A stretch of 64,000 nucleotides of DNA, taken from assembly GCF_000384965.1 (NCBI RefSeq), contig NZ_CM001844.1, positions 593,341 through 657,340 of the forward strand, given 5' to 3'. The first letter of the stretch is position 1, and every line of letters starts with the position of its first letter. Under the pieces are notes generated by a model. The model saw nothing but the letters and a program-made list of their open reading frames with translations, ran no database searches and had not been told where the DNA came from. The stretch comes from Bartonella bovis 91-4 (GTDB lineage: Bacteria > Pseudomonadota > Alphaproteobacteria > Rhizobiales > Rhizobiaceae). Shown piece by piece: positions 39,141 through 51,658 of the stretch. A program made the position numbers and the translations under genes.

Positions 39141-42100
39141 ATGGCTCAGACCCTAGCGATGATGTCTCAATTCAATGGTCGTAAGCGCGTACGCAAGTTT
39201 TTTGGTAAGATTCCTGAGGTGGCAGAGATGCCGAATCTTATTGAGGTCCAAAAAGCATCATATGATCAATTTCTCATGATTGAGGAGCCGGAAGGTGGGC
39301 GTCCAGATGAAGGTTTACAAGCTGTTTTTAAATCAGTGTTTCCTATTTCGGATTTTTCTGGTACAGCTATACTCGAATTTGTTCGTTATGAATTTGATTT
39401 ACCAAAATTTGATGTTGAAGAGTGCCGTCAGCGTGATTTGACTTATGCAGCTCCATTAAAGGTGATATTGCGTTTAATCGTGTTTGATATTGATGAAGAT
39501 ACAGGTTCGAAAGATATCAAAGATATTAAAGAGCAGGGCGTTTATATGGGTGATATGCCTTTAATGACGAGTAATGGTACTTTTGTCATTAATGGTACAG
39601 AGCGTGTTATTGTTTCGCAGATGCATCGTTCTCCAGGGGTGTTTTTTGATCATGATAAGGGAAAATCTCATTCATCAGGAAAATTGCTTTTTGCGGCTCG
39701 TGTAATTCCTTATCGTGGTTCTTGGCTTGATATTGAGTTCGATTCTAAAGATATTATTTATGCCCGTATTGATCGGCGGCGTAAGATTCCAGTTACGAGC
39801 CTTTTGATGGCGTTAGGTATGGATGCCTCAGATATTTTGTCAACATTTTATAATAAAATTACCTATGAGCGGGTTGAAGATGGTTGGCGTATTCCTTATT
39901 CAATTGATCGCTTTAAAGGTATGAAGTTGGTTTCTGACCTTATTGATGCGGATAGTGGTGAAATAGTTGCAGAAGCGGGTAAAAAACTCACAGTTCGTAC
40001 TGCAAAACTTTTGGCAGAAAATGGTCTGAAAGCGATTAGAGTCAGTGAAGATGATTTATTAGGGTCTTATCTGGCGGAAGATATTGTTAATTATCAAACA
40101 GGTGAAATTTATCTTGAAGCCGGTGATGAAATTGACGACAAAGCATTGAAAATTTTGTTTGATATTAATGCTGATCAAATTGATGTTCTTGATATTGATC
40201 ACATGAATGTTGGTGCGTATATCCGCAATACTTTAAAGGTGGATAAAAATGAAAGTCGACAAGATGCATTGTTTGATATCTATCGGGTAATGCGTCCAGG
40301 TGAGCCGCCAACAATAGATACGGCGGAGGCTATGTTTCTTTCGTTGTTTTTTGATCCTGAACGATATGATCTTTCAGCTGTTGGCCGTGTTAAAATGAAT
40401 TTGCGTATGGGTCTTGATTGCCCTGATACGGTTCGTGTTTTACGTCAGGAAGATATTCTTGGCGTTGTTAAGATGTTAGTTGAATTACGTGATGGCCATG
40501 GTGAGATTGATGATATTGATAACCTTGGCAATCGTCGTGTTCGATCAGTCGGGGAATTAATGGAAAATCAGTATCGGATTGGCTTGCTTCGTATGGAGCG
40601 CGCAATAAAAGAGCGTATGTCATCTGTTGAAATTGATACTGTTATGCCGCAAGATTTGATTAATGCAAAACCAGCAGCTGCAGCGGTCCGTGAGTTTTTT
40701 GGATCTTCGCAATTGTCGCAATTTATGGATCAAACTAATCCCTTATCAGAAATTACCCATAAACGTCGTCTTTCTGCTCTTGGACCAGGTGGTTTAACGC
40801 GTGAGCGTGCAGGCTTTGAGGTACGTGATGTGCATCCTACGCATTATGGTCGTATTTGCCCAATTGAAACGCCTGAGGGCCCTAATATTGGTCTTATTAA
40901 TTCTTTAGCAACATTTGCACGAGTTAATAAATATGGTTTTATTGAAAGTCCATATCGCAAAATTATTGATGGTAAAGTGACAACAGAGGTGATTTACCTT
41001 TCTGCGATGGAAGAATCAAAACATTATGTGGCTCAAGCTAATTCTTCATTAGATTCAGAAGGGCGTTTTACGGAAGAGTTTGTAGTTTGCCGTCACGCAG
41101 GTGAAGTTTTAATGGCTCCACGTGATCACGTGGATTTGATGGATGTTTCACCAAAACAGTTGGTTTCAGTGGCTGCTGCTCTTATTCCATTTCTAGAAAA
41201 TGATGATGCAAATCGTGCACTAATGGGTTCAAATATGCAGCGTCAAGCGGTTCCGCTTATACGTGCTGAGGCACCATTTGTCGGTACAGGTATGGAATCG
41301 ATAGTTGCTCGTGATTCTGGAGCTGCTATTGGTGCAAAACGTAGTGGTATTGTTGATCAGGTTGATGCAACACGTATTGTTATTCGTGCAACGGAGGATC
41401 TAGATCCTTCAAAGTCTGGTGTTGATATTTATCGTTTACAAAAATTTCAGCGTTCCAATCAGTCTACTTGTATTAATCAGCGTCCTCTCGTGCATGTTGG
41501 TGATCGGGTAGAGAAAGGTGATATCATTGCTGATGGTCCGTCAACTGATCTTGGTGATTTAGCTCTTGGACGAAATGTTCTTGTGGCATTTATGCCTTGG
41601 AATGGTTACAATTATGAGGATTCTATTCTGCTTTCTGAGCGTATCGTTGCTGATGATGTATTCACTTCGATTCATATTGAAGAGTTTGAAGTCGCTGCAC
41701 GTGATACTAAACTTGGGCCGGAAGAGATTACTCGTGATATTCCTAATGTTGCGGAAGAGGCGTTAAGGAATCTTGATGAGGCTGGTATTGTTTATATTGG
41801 TGCTGAAGTTCAGCCTGGCGATATTTTAGTTGGTAAGATTACGCCAAAAGGTGAAAGTCCGATGACACCGGAAGAAAAACTTTTGCGTGCTATTTTTGGT
41901 GAAAAAGCTTCAGATGTTCGTGATACCTCTATGCGGATGCCTCCTGGAACTTTTGGTACTGTTGTTGAGGTGCGTGTTTTTAACCGTCATGGTGTGGAAA
42001 AAGATGAACGTGCGATGGCGATTGAACGTGAGGAAATTGAGCGTTTAGCCAAAGATCGTGATGATGAGCAATCGATTCTTGATAGAAACGTTTATGCACG

Positions 42101-43292
42101 TCTTGCGGATATGTTGAAAGATAAAGTTGCGATAGAAGGTCCGAAAGGATTTTCAAAAGGCAAGAAGCTTGATAGCGCAGTAATGGATTCTTATCCACGG
42201 TCGCAATGGTGGCAATTTGCTGTTGATGATGAAAAGATTCAAAATGAAATTGAAGCTTTACGTAAGCAATATGATGAATCAAAAGAAACATTGCAACGTT
42301 GCTTTATGGATAAGGTTGAAAAAGTTCAAAGAGGCGACGAAATGCCTCCTGGTGTCATGAAAATGGTGAAGGTTTTTGTAGCTGTAAAGCGAAAAATCCA
42401 ACCAGGAGATAAAATGGCAGGGCGTCATGGTAATAAGGGTGTTGTATCACGCATTCTTCCTGTTGAAGATATGCCTTTTCTTGAAGATGGAACGCATGCT
42501 GATATTGTGTTAAATCCACTGGGTGTCCCCAGTCGTATGAATGTTGGTCAAATTCTTGAAACACATCTTGGTTGGGCGTGTGCAGGAATGGGTAAAAAAA
42601 TTGGTAAATTGGTTGAACTTTATCAAGGGACTGGGGATATACTTCCTTTACGTCAGTGTATTGAGAATCTCATTCCTGATAATGACCGTAATGAACCAGT
42701 GCGTCAGTATAATAATGAAAGTCTTTTTAAATTGGCGCTTCAGATGAAAAAGGGTGTTTCAATTGCAACACCTGTTTTTGATGGTGCTCATGAAGCTGAT
42801 ATCAATATGATGTTAGAAGACGCAGGTTTGGATAGTTCAGGGCAGGTGACACTTTACGATGGCCGTACAGGAGAGCCTTTTGATCGTCCGGTAACGGTAG
42901 GTTATATTTACATGCTTAAATTGCATCATCTTGTTGATGACAAAATTCACGCACGTTCAATTGGGCCTTATTCACTTGTTACTCAGCAACCATTAGGTGG
43001 TAAAGCTCAATTCGGCGGTCAACGTTTTGGTGAAATGGAAGTCTGGGCTCTTGAAGCTTATGGTGCTGCATATACTTTGCAAGAGATGTTGACAGTTAAA
43101 TCGGATGATGTGGCTGGTCGGACAAAAGTTTATGAAGCGATTGTTCGTGGTGATGATACATTTGAGGCAGGTATACCTGAAAGCTTTAATGTGTTGGTAA
43201 AAGAAATGCGCTCACTTGGTCTTAATGTAGAGCTTGATGATGCGCGTGGATTTATGGCACACCAGGTGCTGTCTGATGCAACAGAGCAATAA
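39141..43292 (+). CDS. rpoB: DNA-directed RNA polymerase subunit beta
   Basis: The beta subunit forms one side of the active cleft and carries the rifampicin pocket. The start is ATG 39141 ([16 protein letters not shown]) with GAGGA at 39130-39134; an upstream TTG adds nine non-conserved residues. The 1383-residue product is full length for alphaproteobacteria. The rifampicin region reads [20 protein letters not shown], with the Asp, His and Ser positions that mutate to resistance in other bacteria still wild type. [14 protein letters not shown] and the C-terminal [19 protein letters not shown] are intact. The 286-base gap before it holds a possible attenuator. Confidence 0.99.
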   Translation: MAQTLAMMSQFNGRKRVRKFFGKIPEVAEMPNLIEVQKASYDQFLMIEEPEGGRPDEGLQAVFKSVFPISDFSGTAILEFVRYEFDLPKFDVEECRQRDLTYAAPLKVILRLIVFDIDEDTGSKDIKDIKEQGVYMGDMPLMTSNGTFVINGTERVIVSQMHRSPGVFFDHDKGKSHSSGKLLFAARVIPYRGSWLDIEFDSKDIIYARIDRRRKIPVTSLLMALGMDASDILSTFYNKITYERVEDGWRIPYSIDRFKGMKLVSDLIDADSGEIVAEAGKKLTVRTAKLLAENGLKAIRVSEDDLLGSYLAEDIVNYQTGEIYLEAGDEIDDKALKILFDINADQIDVLDIDHMNVGAYIRNTLKVDKNESRQDALFDIYRVMRPGEPPTIDTAEAMFLSLFFDPERYDLSAVGRVKMNLRMGLDCPDTVRVLRQEDILGVVKMLVELRDGHGEIDDIDNLGNRRVRSVGELMENQYRIGLLRMERAIKERMSSVEIDTVMPQDLINAKPAAAAVREFFGSSQLSQFMDQTNPLSEITHKRRLSALGPGGLTRERAGFEVRDVHPTHYGRICPIETPEGPNIGLINSLATFARVNKYGFIESPYRKIIDGKVTTEVIYLSAMEESKHYVAQANSSLDSEGRFTEEFVVCRHAGEVLMAPRDHVDLMDVSPKQLVSVAAALIPFLENDDANRALMGSNMQRQAVPLIRAEAPFVGTGMESIVARDSGAAIGAKRSGIVDQVDATRIVIRATEDLDPSKSGVDIYRLQKFQRSNQSTCINQRPLVHVGDRVEKGDIIADGPSTDLGDLALGRNVLVAFMPWNGYNYEDSILLSERIVADDVFTSIHIEEFEVAARDTKLGPEEITRDIPNVAEEALRNLDEAGIVYIGAEVQPGDILVGKITPKGESPMTPEEKLLRAIFGEKASDVRDTSMRMPPGTFGTVVEVRVFNRHGVEKDERAMAIEREEIERLAKDRDDEQSILDRNVYARLADMLKDKVAIEGPKGFSKGKKLDSAVMDSYPRSQWWQFAVDDEKIQNEIEALRKQYDESKETLQRCFMDKVEKVQRGDEMPPGVMKMVKVFVAVKRKIQPGDKMAGRHGNKGVVSRILPVEDMPFLEDGTHADIVLNPLGVPSRMNVGQILETHLGWACAGMGKKIGKLVELYQGTGDILPLRQCIENLIPDNDRNEPVRQYNNESLFKLALQMKKGVSIATPVFDGAHEADINMMLEDAGLDSSGQVTLYDGRTGEPFDRPVTVGYIYMLKLHHLVDDKIHARSIGPYSLVTQQPLGGKAQFGGQRFGEMEVWALEAYGAAYTLQEMLTVKSDDVAGRTKVYEAIVRGDDTFEAGIPESFNVLVKEMRSLGLNVELDDARGFMAHQVLSDATEQ

Positions 43293-43463
43293 ATTTAAGG
43301 GCGCACACGAAGTGGTGCACTCTAATCGCCTTGAAAGGCTGTAATACAGAATTCTATTAAGATAGCAAAAGTGATTTTGAAAGTAGAAATAAGTTTTAAA
43401 TGAGACTGTGATAAAAGAAAGAACTATCGCAGCGGATTCTAAAAATCTTTGAAGGAGAACAGC

Positions 43464-46400
43464 ATGAGCCACGAGGTCATGAATCTTTTCAATCCTCAGG
43501 TACCAACACAGACATTTGACTCTATTCGTATTTCAATTGCGAGTCCTGAAAAGATTCTATCCTGGTCATACGGTGAGATCAAAAAGCCAGAGACTATTAA
43601 TTATCGGACATTTAAGCCAGAGCGTGATGGTCTCTTTTGTGCGCGTATATTTGGTCCTATTAAAGACTATGAATGTCTATGTGGCAAATATAAACGTATG
43701 AAATATAAAGGCATTATCTGTGAGAAATGTGGTGTAGAGGTTACTCTTTCGCGTGTACGTCGTGAGCGCATGGGGCATATTGAGCTTGCGGCACCAGTTG
43801 CTCATATTTGGTTCCTTAAGTCATTACCAGGTCGTATTTCTACTCTTTTGGATTTAACTTTAAAGGATATCGAAAGAATTCTTTATTTTGAAAATTATAT
43901 TGTTACCGAACCAGGTTTGACCTCTCTTAAGATGCACCAGCTTCTTTCCGAAGAAGAATATATGCTGGCTATTGATGAATTTGGAGAGGATCAATTTACC
44001 GCTATGATTGGTGCAGAAGCTATTTATGAGCTTCTTGCCGCAATGGAATTGGATAAAATAGCGAATGATTTACGCGCCGAATTAGTTGAAACAACTTCGG
44101 AATTGAAACAAAAAAAACTGATTAAACGGCTTAAGATTGTTGAAAGCTTCATTGAATCTGGTAATAAACCGGAATGGATGATTATGAAAACAATTCCAGT
44201 GATTCCGCCGGATTTGCGTCCATTGGTTCCACTTGATGGTGGTCGTTTTGCGACATCGGATTTAAATGATCTCTATCGGCGTGTTATAAATCGTAATAAT
44301 CGTTTAAAACGGCTGATTGAGCTGCGTGCTCCTGGAATTATTGTACGCAATGAAAAGCGTATGGTGCAAGAAGCAGTCGATGCATTATTTGATAATGGTC
44401 GCCGTGGGCGCGTGATTACTGGGGCAAATAAACGTCCGTTAAAGTCACTTTCAGATATGCTAAAAGGTAAGCAAGGACGTTTCCGTCAAAACTTACTTGG
44501 TAAGCGTGTTGATTATTCAGGCCGTTCTGTTATTGTTACAGGGCCAGAATTAAAATTGCATCAATGTGGCCTTCCAAAAAAAATGGCTCTCGAATTATTT
44601 AAGCCATTTATTTATGCGCGACTTGATGCAAAAGGTTATTCATCGACTGTAAAACAAGCAAAAAAGCTTGTTGAAAAAGAGCATCCGGAAGTTTGGGATA
44701 TTTTGGATGAAGTTATTCGTGAACATCCTGTTTTGCTAAATCGTGCACCAACACTTCACCGTCTAGGTATTCAAGCTTTTGAGCCTGTTTTGATTGAGGG
44801 GAAAGCAATACAGCTTCATCCATTAGTGTGTACAGCTTTTAACGCGGATTTTGATGGGGATCAAATGGCAGTGCACATTCCTCTTTCGCTTGAAGCTCAG
44901 CTTGAAGCTCGTGTTTTAATGATGTCGACTAATAATATTCTACATCCAGCCAATGGTGCGCCAATTATTGTTCCATCACAAGATATGGTCCTTGGTCTTT
45001 ATTATCTTTCAATTGTTTCTGATAAAGAGCCAGGTGAAGGGATGGTGTTTGCTGATATGGGTGAGTTGTATCACGCTTTAGAGAACAAGGTTGTAACTCT
45101 TCATACGAAGATCAAAGGCCGTTTTAAGAATATAGATGAGAATGGTAAAGAGATTGCCAAGCTCTATGACACAACACCTGGTCGTTTGATTATTGGCGAG
45201 CTTTTACCTAAAAATCCAAATATCTCGTTTGATATTGTTAATCAGGAGATGACTAAAAAGAACATTTCTAAAATAATTGATCAAGTTTATCGGCATTGTG
45301 GACAAAAAGAAACGGTTATTTTCTGTGATCGTATTATGCAACTTGGTTTTTCTCACGCTTGTCGTGCTGGCATTTCCTTTGGTAAAGATGATATGGTTAT
45401 CCCCGATAGCAAATCGCGTTTGGTTGCAGAAACAGAAGCTTTAGCTAAAGAGTATGAGCAGCAATATAATGATGGTTTGATTACACAGGGTGAAAAATAT
45501 AACAAAGTTGTAGACGCTTGGGGTAAATGTACTGATCGTATTGCGGATGAAATGATGAAGCGTATTCAGGCTGTTGCATTTGATCCTAAGACAGGTTCTC
45601 AGCGACAAATGAATTCAATCTACATGATGTCGCATTCAGGTGCGCGTGGTTCTGCGAATCAGATGAGACAGTTAGCCGGTATGCGTGGATTAATGGCAAA
45701 ACCATCCGGTGAAATTATCGAAACACCGATCATCTCTAATTTTAAGGAAGGTTTAACTGTTAACGAATACTTTAACTCGACCCATGGTGCTCGTAAAGGG
45801 CTCGCTGATACTGCGTTAAAAACCGCTAACTCTGGTTATCTAACACGGCGTCTTGTTGATGTTGCACAGGATGCTATTATTTCAGCAGTTGATTGTGGCA
45901 CTATAAAGGGTCTTACTATGCAGCCAATCGTTGATGCAGGACAGATTGTTGCGTCACTTGGTCAGAGAATTCTTGGTCGTACAGCACTTTTTGATATTTT
46001 GCACCCAGTTTCTGGTGAAGTTATCCTTCAAGGTGGCGCGATGATTGAGGAAGCTGATGTCGCTAGAATTGAAGAGGCAGGAATTCAGTCTGTTCAGATT
46101 CGTTCTGCTTTAACTTGTGAAACACGTCTTGGTGTTTGTGCTAAATGTTATGGTCGTGATTTGGCACGTGGAACACCGGTCAATCAAGGTGAAGCAGTTG
46201 GTGTGATTGCGGCTCAGTCAATCGGTGAACCAGGAACACAGCTTACTATGCGTACATTCCACTTAGGGGGAACGGCACAGGTTGTTGATTCGTCCTATTT
46301 TGAAGCGTCTTATGAAGGTACAGTGGAATTGCGTAATCGTAATGTAGTCCGCAATTCTGAAGGTCATTTGGTAGTTATGGGGCGCAATATGGCTGTTATT

Positions 46401-47675
46401 GTCAAGGATGAGACTGGTAAAGAGCGTGTTGTGCATCGTATTAGTTATGGTTCGCGCATTTTTGTTGATGATGGTGATGTTGTCAAACGTGGGCAACGTA
46501 TAGCCGAGTGGGATCCTTACACACGCCCAATTCTCACTGAAGTTGATGGTTATATAGGTTTTGAGGATATGATTGATGGTTTATCAGTAACTGAAACAGC
46601 TGATGAATCCACAGGGATTACGAAACGTTTGGTGATTGATTGGCGTGCTAATCCACGCAGTGCTGAATTAAAACCAGCAATTGTCATCCACTCAGATAAA
46701 AAAGGTGAGCGTATTGCTAAATTGCATAAAGGGGGTGAAGCTCGCTACATGATGTCAGTGGATACTATCCTTTCTGTTGAGCTTGGCTCTTACGTTAAGG
46801 CGGGTGATGTTATTGCGCGTTTGCCAATGGAAAGTGCTAAGACCAAAGATATTACAGGTGGTTTGCCGCGCGTGGCTGAACTTTTCGAAGCACGGCGTCC
46901 AAAAGATCATGCTGTCATTGCTGAAATCAGTGGTACAGTTCGGTTCGGCCGGGGTTATAAAAATAAACGCCGCATTATTATCGAACCAAATGATGCAAAT
47001 CTTGAGCCCGTAGAATATTTAATTCCAAAGGGTAAGCTATTTCATTTACAAGAAGGCGATCAGATTGAAAAAGGTGATTATATTCTTGATGGTAATCCAG
47101 CACCTCATGATATTTTAGCAATTAAGGGTGTTGAAGCTTTGGCGTCTTACCTTGTTAATGAAATTCAAGAAGTTTATCGTTTACAGGGTGTTTTGATTAA
47201 TGATAAGCACATTGAGGTGATTGTTCGTCAGATGTTGCAGAAAGTTGAAATTACAGAATCTGGAGATTCTGGTTATATTCCAGGTGACAATGTTGATCGT
47301 ATTGAATTAGATGAAATCAATGATAATCTAATTGCAGAAGGTAAAAAGCCTGCATCTGGTAACCCTATACTTCTTGGGATTACGAAAGCGTCTCTTCAGA
47401 CACCATCCTTTATTTCAGCGGCATCGTTTCAGGAAACAACTCGGGTACTTACTGAAGCAGCAGTTTCTGGAAAGATTGATACTTTGCAAGGGCTGAAGGA
47501 GAATGTTATTGTTGGTCGGCTTATTCCTGCAGGTACAGGTGGCACAATTGCTCAAATTCGTCGTATTGCTACCATTCGTGATGATTTGATTGTAGATGAA
47601 CAGCGTAAATCTCATCGTAGTGAAGAGAGCAAAGCTATGTTAACGGATATGACGGCTAATGTAGCTGTTGAGTAA
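43464..47675 (+). CDS. rpoC: DNA-directed RNA polymerase subunit beta'
   Basis: The beta' subunit holds the catalytic Mg2+. ATG 43464 ([11 protein letters not shown]) has GAAGGAG just upstream. The 1403-residue product has the N-terminal zinc site ([20 protein letters not shown]), the catalytic NADFDGDQ motif with D462, D464 and D466, and the second zinc region with [17 protein letters not shown]. Length and motifs are normal. It is the last gene of the cluster; a terminator follows. The str genes rpsL-rpsG-fusA, which come next in many bacteria, are not here. Confidence 0.99.
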   Translation: MSHEVMNLFNPQVPTQTFDSIRISIASPEKILSWSYGEIKKPETINYRTFKPERDGLFCARIFGPIKDYECLCGKYKRMKYKGIICEKCGVEVTLSRVRRERMGHIELAAPVAHIWFLKSLPGRISTLLDLTLKDIERILYFENYIVTEPGLTSLKMHQLLSEEEYMLAIDEFGEDQFTAMIGAEAIYELLAAMELDKIANDLRAELVETTSELKQKKLIKRLKIVESFIESGNKPEWMIMKTIPVIPPDLRPLVPLDGGRFATSDLNDLYRRVINRNNRLKRLIELRAPGIIVRNEKRMVQEAVDALFDNGRRGRVITGANKRPLKSLSDMLKGKQGRFRQNLLGKRVDYSGRSVIVTGPELKLHQCGLPKKMALELFKPFIYARLDAKGYSSTVKQAKKLVEKEHPEVWDILDEVIREHPVLLNRAPTLHRLGIQAFEPVLIEGKAIQLHPLVCTAFNADFDGDQMAVHIPLSLEAQLEARVLMMSTNNILHPANGAPIIVPSQDMVLGLYYLSIVSDKEPGEGMVFADMGELYHALENKVVTLHTKIKGRFKNIDENGKEIAKLYDTTPGRLIIGELLPKNPNISFDIVNQEMTKKNISKIIDQVYRHCGQKETVIFCDRIMQLGFSHACRAGISFGKDDMVIPDSKSRLVAETEALAKEYEQQYNDGLITQGEKYNKVVDAWGKCTDRIADEMMKRIQAVAFDPKTGSQRQMNSIYMMSHSGARGSANQMRQLAGMRGLMAKPSGEIIETPIISNFKEGLTVNEYFNSTHGARKGLADTALKTANSGYLTRRLVDVAQDAIISAVDCGTIKGLTMQPIVDAGQIVASLGQRILGRTALFDILHPVSGEVILQGGAMIEEADVARIEEAGIQSVQIRSALTCETRLGVCAKCYGRDLARGTPVNQGEAVGVIAAQSIGEPGTQLTMRTFHLGGTAQVVDSSYFEASYEGTVELRNRNVVRNSEGHLVVMGRNMAVIVKDETGKERVVHRISYGSRIFVDDGDVVKRGQRIAEWDPYTRPILTEVDGYIGFEDMIDGLSVTETADESTGITKRLVIDWRANPRSAELKPAIVIHSDKKGERIAKLHKGGEARYMMSVDTILSVELGSYVKAGDVIARLPMESAKTKDITGGLPRVAELFEARRPKDHAVIAEISGTVRFGRGYKNKRRIIIEPNDANLEPVEYLIPKGKLFHLQEGDQIEKGDYILDGNPAPHDILAIKGVEALASYLVNEIQEVYRLQGVLINDKHIEVIVRQMLQKVEITESGDSGYIPGDNVDRIELDEINDNLIAEGKKPASGNPILLGITKASLQTPSFISAASFQETTRVLTEAAVSGKIDTLQGLKENVIVGRLIPAGTGGTIAQIRRIATIRDDLIVDEQRKSHRSEESKAMLTDMTANVAVE

Positions 47676-47710
47676 TTTTGATTAATATATGCCAAAGGGG
47701 TAATAGGGAA

Positions 47711-47739
47711 ATGCCTGAATTTTATTCAGGCATTTTTTT
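47711..47739 (+). terminator. Rho-independent terminator of rpoBC
   Basis: ATGCCTGAA pairs perfectly with TTCAGGCAT over a short loop and runs into seven Ts, 36 bases after the rpoC stop. A textbook terminator. Confidence 0.93.
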
Positions 47740-48458
47740 AGTTTTGAAATACAACAATAAACAGATTATATTCTAATAAATATGACTGTAAAATTATAAG
47801 CAATTGTAGATTTTCTTTGTTTTTGCATTCATTGATGATGATATCAGCAATGCTTATTGTTTAGCTATAAGGTTTTAATTGTTGTGCAACCACATAGAAA
47901 ATTATGTCAACAGATAGAAGGTTATAAGAGAGATAGAAAGAGCGATAAAATTGCTTAAAATAATCTAAAAATGATTGCTTTTAAGTGTTTAATACGTTCA
48001 TATACGCAAAAAATGAGTTTATTCAGTTTATCAGCAGATGCCTTATGTAATTAAGTATAATAGATTTTAAAGTCTAATATAATTAGACCGTGATTATTAC
48101 AGAAATGATTTATTAACTCATTCTGTACTATCTTTTTTAAAGAGGTATTAGTGGTGGTGTTATGGTGGAAAAATTAGAAGTTGAAGCTGACAATAAAAAT
48201 TGTGCTATTATACGTAAGAATTTGTAGATTTTCATGAGTTAATATAATGGAAAATATGTGAGATATAACTCAAATCTTAGCTTAAATAATAGTCTTCATA
48301 CTAATTAAAGTAATGGACATTTGAGAGCTCATTTTTTGGAAACGAGTATATTTTATTTAAGTACATTGCGTAGGTTTTTCTTTTGCCATAGAAAATTTTC
48401 TTTATTAGACAGCAATGATATTTCAATTTATTTTCTTATAAGTGGAAAGTAAAAAATA
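47740..48458. other. Gene-free stretch after rpoC
   Basis: About 0.7 kb of AT-rich DNA with stops in all frames. I see no gene, RNA or recognisable gene remnant; a 21-codon frame at 48162 is too short to support. The right end presumably holds the promoter of the nitroreductase gene. Confidence 0.6.
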
Positions 48459-49136
48459 ATGGCTAATTCTACTTTTGATATTTTTCAATCTATTTTATCA
48501 CGAAAATCAATTAGAGCTTTTACTAACCAACCTGTTGAGCAGGAAACAATCAAGAAAATTTTAAAACTCGCCGCGCGAGCACCATCTGGAGCAAATCTTC
48601 AACCTTGGCAAGTAATTGTTATAACAGGGGATATGTTGAAGAAAGTAGGGGAGGAACTTTCACGGCTTGTATTATCAGGTGTGAAAGGAGAGCGTGAATA
48701 TCATTATTATCCCCGCCAGTGGCGAGAGCCTTATCTTTCTAGGCGCCGAAAAGTTGGTTTGGATCTTTATAAAAGCCTTGAAATCCAGAAGGGTGAACAG
48801 GAAAAAATGCTTCGCCAACATGCGCGAAATTTCTCATTTTTTGATGCACCTGTTGGACTCTTATTTACAATGGATCAAGATATGGAAATTGGTAGCTGGC
48901 TTGATTTAGGTATGTTTATGCAGACAATTATGTTAGTAGCACGTGGGTTTGGATTAGACACATGCTCTCAAGCAGCTTTTGCTGATTATCATCAGCAAAT
49001 TTGTACACTTTTATCAGTGCCTTCTGAGCGGCGTCTTATATGCGGTATGGCGCTTGGTTATCGCGATGTAAACGCTCCAGAAAACAATTTCGAGACTGAA
49101 CGCGAACCGATCGAAAATTTTGTACGTTTTGTTTGA
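48459..49136 (+). CDS. Nitroreductase-family FMN oxidoreductase
   Basis: A flavin oxidoreductase of the nitroreductase superfamily, which reduces nitro compounds or quinones with NAD(P)H; the natural substrate is unknown. The 225-residue product has the FMN-phosphate motif SRKSIRAFTNQPV near residue 15, ARAPSGANLQPW near residue 40, the GSWLDLGMFMQTIMLVARGFGLDT segment in parts, and the C-terminal ICGMALGYRD. ATG 48459 has GGAAAG at 48443-48448. It has no close neighbours on its strand, so it is probably expressed alone. Confidence 0.88.
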   Translation: MANSTFDIFQSILSRKSIRAFTNQPVEQETIKKILKLAARAPSGANLQPWQVIVITGDMLKKVGEELSRLVLSGVKGEREYHYYPRQWREPYLSRRRKVGLDLYKSLEIQKGEQEKMLRQHARNFSFFDAPVGLLFTMDQDMEIGSWLDLGMFMQTIMLVARGFGLDTCSQAAFADYHQQICTLLSVPSERRLICGMALGYRDVNAPENNFETEREPIENFVRFV

Positions 49137-49488
49137 TTTGTGCTAAAAAGTGTTCTTGTGCATTGGATGATTAATTTAAGAATTTGAGACATTATAAGAA
49201 ATATTTCAATGAAATTTATGATCTCCATTTTATTTTAATGTTGCATATTAATGCTTATTTTACTAAACTCACTGAGCTAAAGTAATGGTATTTTAGGTAA
49301 CTAATTAATTTCTCAAAGGTTGAAGATGGAAGATACTATAGAGAAAAACTGTTGGGCGGTAGCAAGGCGCGCAACATTGGTATTTATTGCTGTCATTTTT
49401 TTAGCTTATCTTACAATTTGATTTTAAATAAGACAAAAATAATAAAAAAACTTATACTCAAAATCTGCATTTTGTTTTGAGGTAAGTG
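49137..49488. other. Intergenic stretch between nitroreductase gene and sdaA
   Basis: Contains one 31-codon frame listed separately (49326-49421) and nothing else I can support. The remainder is AT-rich and presumably carries the promoter for sdaA. Confidence 0.55.
49326..49421 (+). CDS. Possible small membrane protein, 31 residues
   Basis: ATG 49326 with AAGG six bases upstream opens a 31-codon frame. The product has a short charged N-terminus (MEDTIEKNCWAVARR) and one hydrophobic helix (LVFIAVIFLAYLTI) to the end, a common layout of bacterial small membrane proteins. I recognise no family, and such frames occur by chance in AT-rich DNA. Conservation in related genomes would decide. Confidence 0.35.
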   Translation: MEDTIEKNCWAVARRATLVFIAVIFLAYLTI

Positions 49489-50886
49489 ATGTTTCTATCT
49501 GTTTTTGAACTTTTTAAAATTGGTATTGGTCCTTCTAGTTCTCATACGATGGGTCCAATGACGGCTGCTAATATGTTTTTGCAAGAAATTGCAGCAGAGG
49601 ATTTGTCTTGTTCATCTCATATGAGGATTTCTCATATTCGTGTTTATCTTCATGGTTCGTTGGCTTTTACTGGTATTGGTCATGCTACAGATAGAGCTGT
49701 TATATTAGGGTTGTTGGGAGAAAAAGCTTCTACTGTTGACCCTAATAATATGGGGATGCTTTTAGAAAAAGTTAAACATGAAAAAAAGGTACAACCAATA
49801 GGTCATCCTGCTTATCATTTTGATTTGCAGAATGATCTTATTTTTGAGCAAAAAGAAGTTTTATCTGGGCACGCTAATGGTCTTGCATTTGAAGGGCTTG
49901 ATTCTAATGGGAACATCCTCTTGCGGCGGGTTTATTATTCTATCGGTGGCGGTTTTGTGGTAACCGAGGATGAATTAAATGATGTGAATTATAATACAAA
50001 ATTAAACACATCTCAGGTTCCATATCCTTTTGATTCAGCGAGTGAAATGTTACTAATGGCAGAAAATTCAGGCCTTTCAATTGCTGAAATGAAGCGTATC
50101 AATGAAGAAACGAAGATGGAGCGTGTTGCTTTTGATACTGCACTCGATGAGATTTTCTCAGCTATGTCAGATTGTATTGATAGGGGGCTTTCACAAGAAG
50201 GTGAGTTACCAGGTGGATTGCATATTCCAAGACGTGCCAAAAAACTATATCAAGAGCTTTTGGAGGATCAGAAAAAAAATCGTAATAACTCACTTTGGAT
50301 CAATGATTGGCTTTCTGTATATGCCATAGCAGTAAATGAAGAAAATGCAGCTGGTGGCCGTATTGTCACTGCACCGACAAATGGTGCAGCTGGTGTTGTA
50401 CCTTCTGTTTTACGTTGTTATCTGCAATTTAATAATAGCTCCAATCGAGAAGGGGTGTATAATTTTTTGTTAACAGCAGCAGCTATTGGCGGTATAATTA
50501 AGCATAATGCTTCTATTTCCGGTGCAGAAGTTGGTTGTCAGGGTGAAGTTGGGGCAGCATCTTCAATGGCAGCTGCAGGATTGACAGCAGCATTAGGTGG
50601 TACGCCCGCTCAAATTGAAAATGCTGCTGAAATTGCTCTTGAACATCATTTGGGAATGACATGCGATCCGGTTGCTGGTCTTGTACAGGTTCCGTGCATT
50701 GAACGCAATGCTATGGGTGCTGTTAAAGCTGTGACAGCTTCTTCTCTTGCTTTGCATGGTAATGGGTCACATTTTATTTCTCTTGACGCTTGTATTGAAA
50801 CAATGCGTCAAACAGGCTATGATATGAGTGAACGCTATAAAGAGACGAGTCAAGGTGGCCTTGCACGCAATGTTACATCATGTTAG
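49489..50886 (+). CDS. sdaA: L-serine dehydratase (iron-sulfur type)
   Basis: Converts L-serine to pyruvate and ammonia using a 4Fe-4S cluster, feeding serine carbon into central metabolism. The start is ATG 49489 ([19 protein letters not shown]) with GAGG at 49479-49482; a GTG one codon earlier is also possible. The 465-residue single-chain enzyme has the beta-domain motif [12 protein letters not shown] at the N-terminus, then the alpha domain with [13 protein letters not shown], the cluster cysteines in EVGCQGEVG and [19 protein letters not shown], and the C-terminal ARNVTSC. The final Cys near the end matches the tail-in-mouth type seen in this family. Confidence 0.96.
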   Translation: MFLSVFELFKIGIGPSSSHTMGPMTAANMFLQEIAAEDLSCSSHMRISHIRVYLHGSLAFTGIGHATDRAVILGLLGEKASTVDPNNMGMLLEKVKHEKKVQPIGHPAYHFDLQNDLIFEQKEVLSGHANGLAFEGLDSNGNILLRRVYYSIGGGFVVTEDELNDVNYNTKLNTSQVPYPFDSASEMLLMAENSGLSIAEMKRINEETKMERVAFDTALDEIFSAMSDCIDRGLSQEGELPGGLHIPRRAKKLYQELLEDQKKNRNNSLWINDWLSVYAIAVNEENAAGGRIVTAPTNGAAGVVPSVLRCYLQFNNSSNREGVYNFLLTAAAIGGIIKHNASISGAEVGCQGEVGAASSMAAAGLTAALGGTPAQIENAAEIALEHHLGMTCDPVAGLVQVPCIERNAMGAVKAVTASSLALHGNGSHFISLDACIETMRQTGYDMSERYKETSQGGLARNVTSC

Positions 50887-51347
50887 GCGTATATAAGAAA
50901 TGATACTTCATTTGGTAAGATTATCAATTAGTTATGCATCAAGAGAAGCATTACTTTTGGGGCGTGCTTATGCATTGGAAAAATGTGAATTTGATAAAGA
51001 AATATCGTTTAAGTAAAGTAATCAAGTGATTGGAAAAATTTCTCTTTAATAAACGTTGGCACCAATATTCAGGATACTATTATCGTCTTGTAGATATTAT
51101 CTTTTTTGCTGTAAATAAAGGTAAGCGATATACTGCTGAGTATCAGATTCAGCATTGATACCTAACATTTTTGCGTCTTGAAAAAAAGTGTTACTTAAAC
51201 TCTAAAGATAAAGTGTTAAATAATAAAAATAGAAATTTATTCTGGAATCTCTATAAATTAAAAATAAAGACCCACACATTTAAAATCGTATAAAGTGAAA
51301 GAATACTCTGATCAATCAAGTATTTCTTATGAGGATAGCCAATAGAA
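50887..51347. other. Intergenic stretch with two short protein-like frames
   Basis: No intact gene. Two adjacent plus-strand frames (50900-51016 and 51030-51158, different phase) read like broken pieces of protein and are discussed as a finding. The remainder to 51347 shows nothing I can identify. Confidence 0.5.
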
Positions 51348-51626
51348 TTAAATATTTGTTGCCCCTAAACGAAGTTTGACGGGTATATTTCCTGTGCGAC
51401 TTGCAACGCGTAAATGAATGCGTACAGGAGGTATAGCTAAACGACGATTTCGATTTGTTTGACAAATAAGAAGACTAACGAGAGAATGTGTATTTGGTAC
51501 CGTTGGGGTGTGCTGTAAATTAGCAAGTTTAGTTGCAGCATTGTGAAGAGAACGTAAAGAGAAGAGGGACGATTGCTTCAACTGTTTTCCCTTTTTAAGA
51601 GAGGGGGAAATAACGTTATATGTCAT
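51348..51626 (-). CDS. Hypothetical basic protein downstream of dacA
   Basis: A 92-residue basic protein of no family I recognise. Evidence that it is real: ATG 51626 has AAGGA six bases upstream, it lies 32 bases after dacA on the same strand, and the frame has an orderly end. The sequence is rich in Arg, Leu and Ser, with a basic C-terminal half (TNRNRRLAIPPVRIHLRVAS). There is no signal peptide or membrane helix. It is probably co-transcribed with dacA. A role in the envelope cannot be claimed from position alone. Confidence 0.55.
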   Translation of the reverse strand: MTYNVISPSLKKGKQLKQSSLFSLRSLHNAATKLANLQHTPTVPNTHSLVSLLICQTNRNRRLAIPPVRIHLRVASRTGNIPVKLRLGATNI

Positions 51627-51658
51627 GGTGCTGTCCTTAATGCAGAACTCAGAAACTT

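Noticed and set aside
40707..40790. Possible rifampicin-resistance change in rpoB (Thr where E. coli has Asn518)
   Set aside because: The Asp, His and Ser positions that give resistance are wild type, and the Thr is likely a lineage difference.
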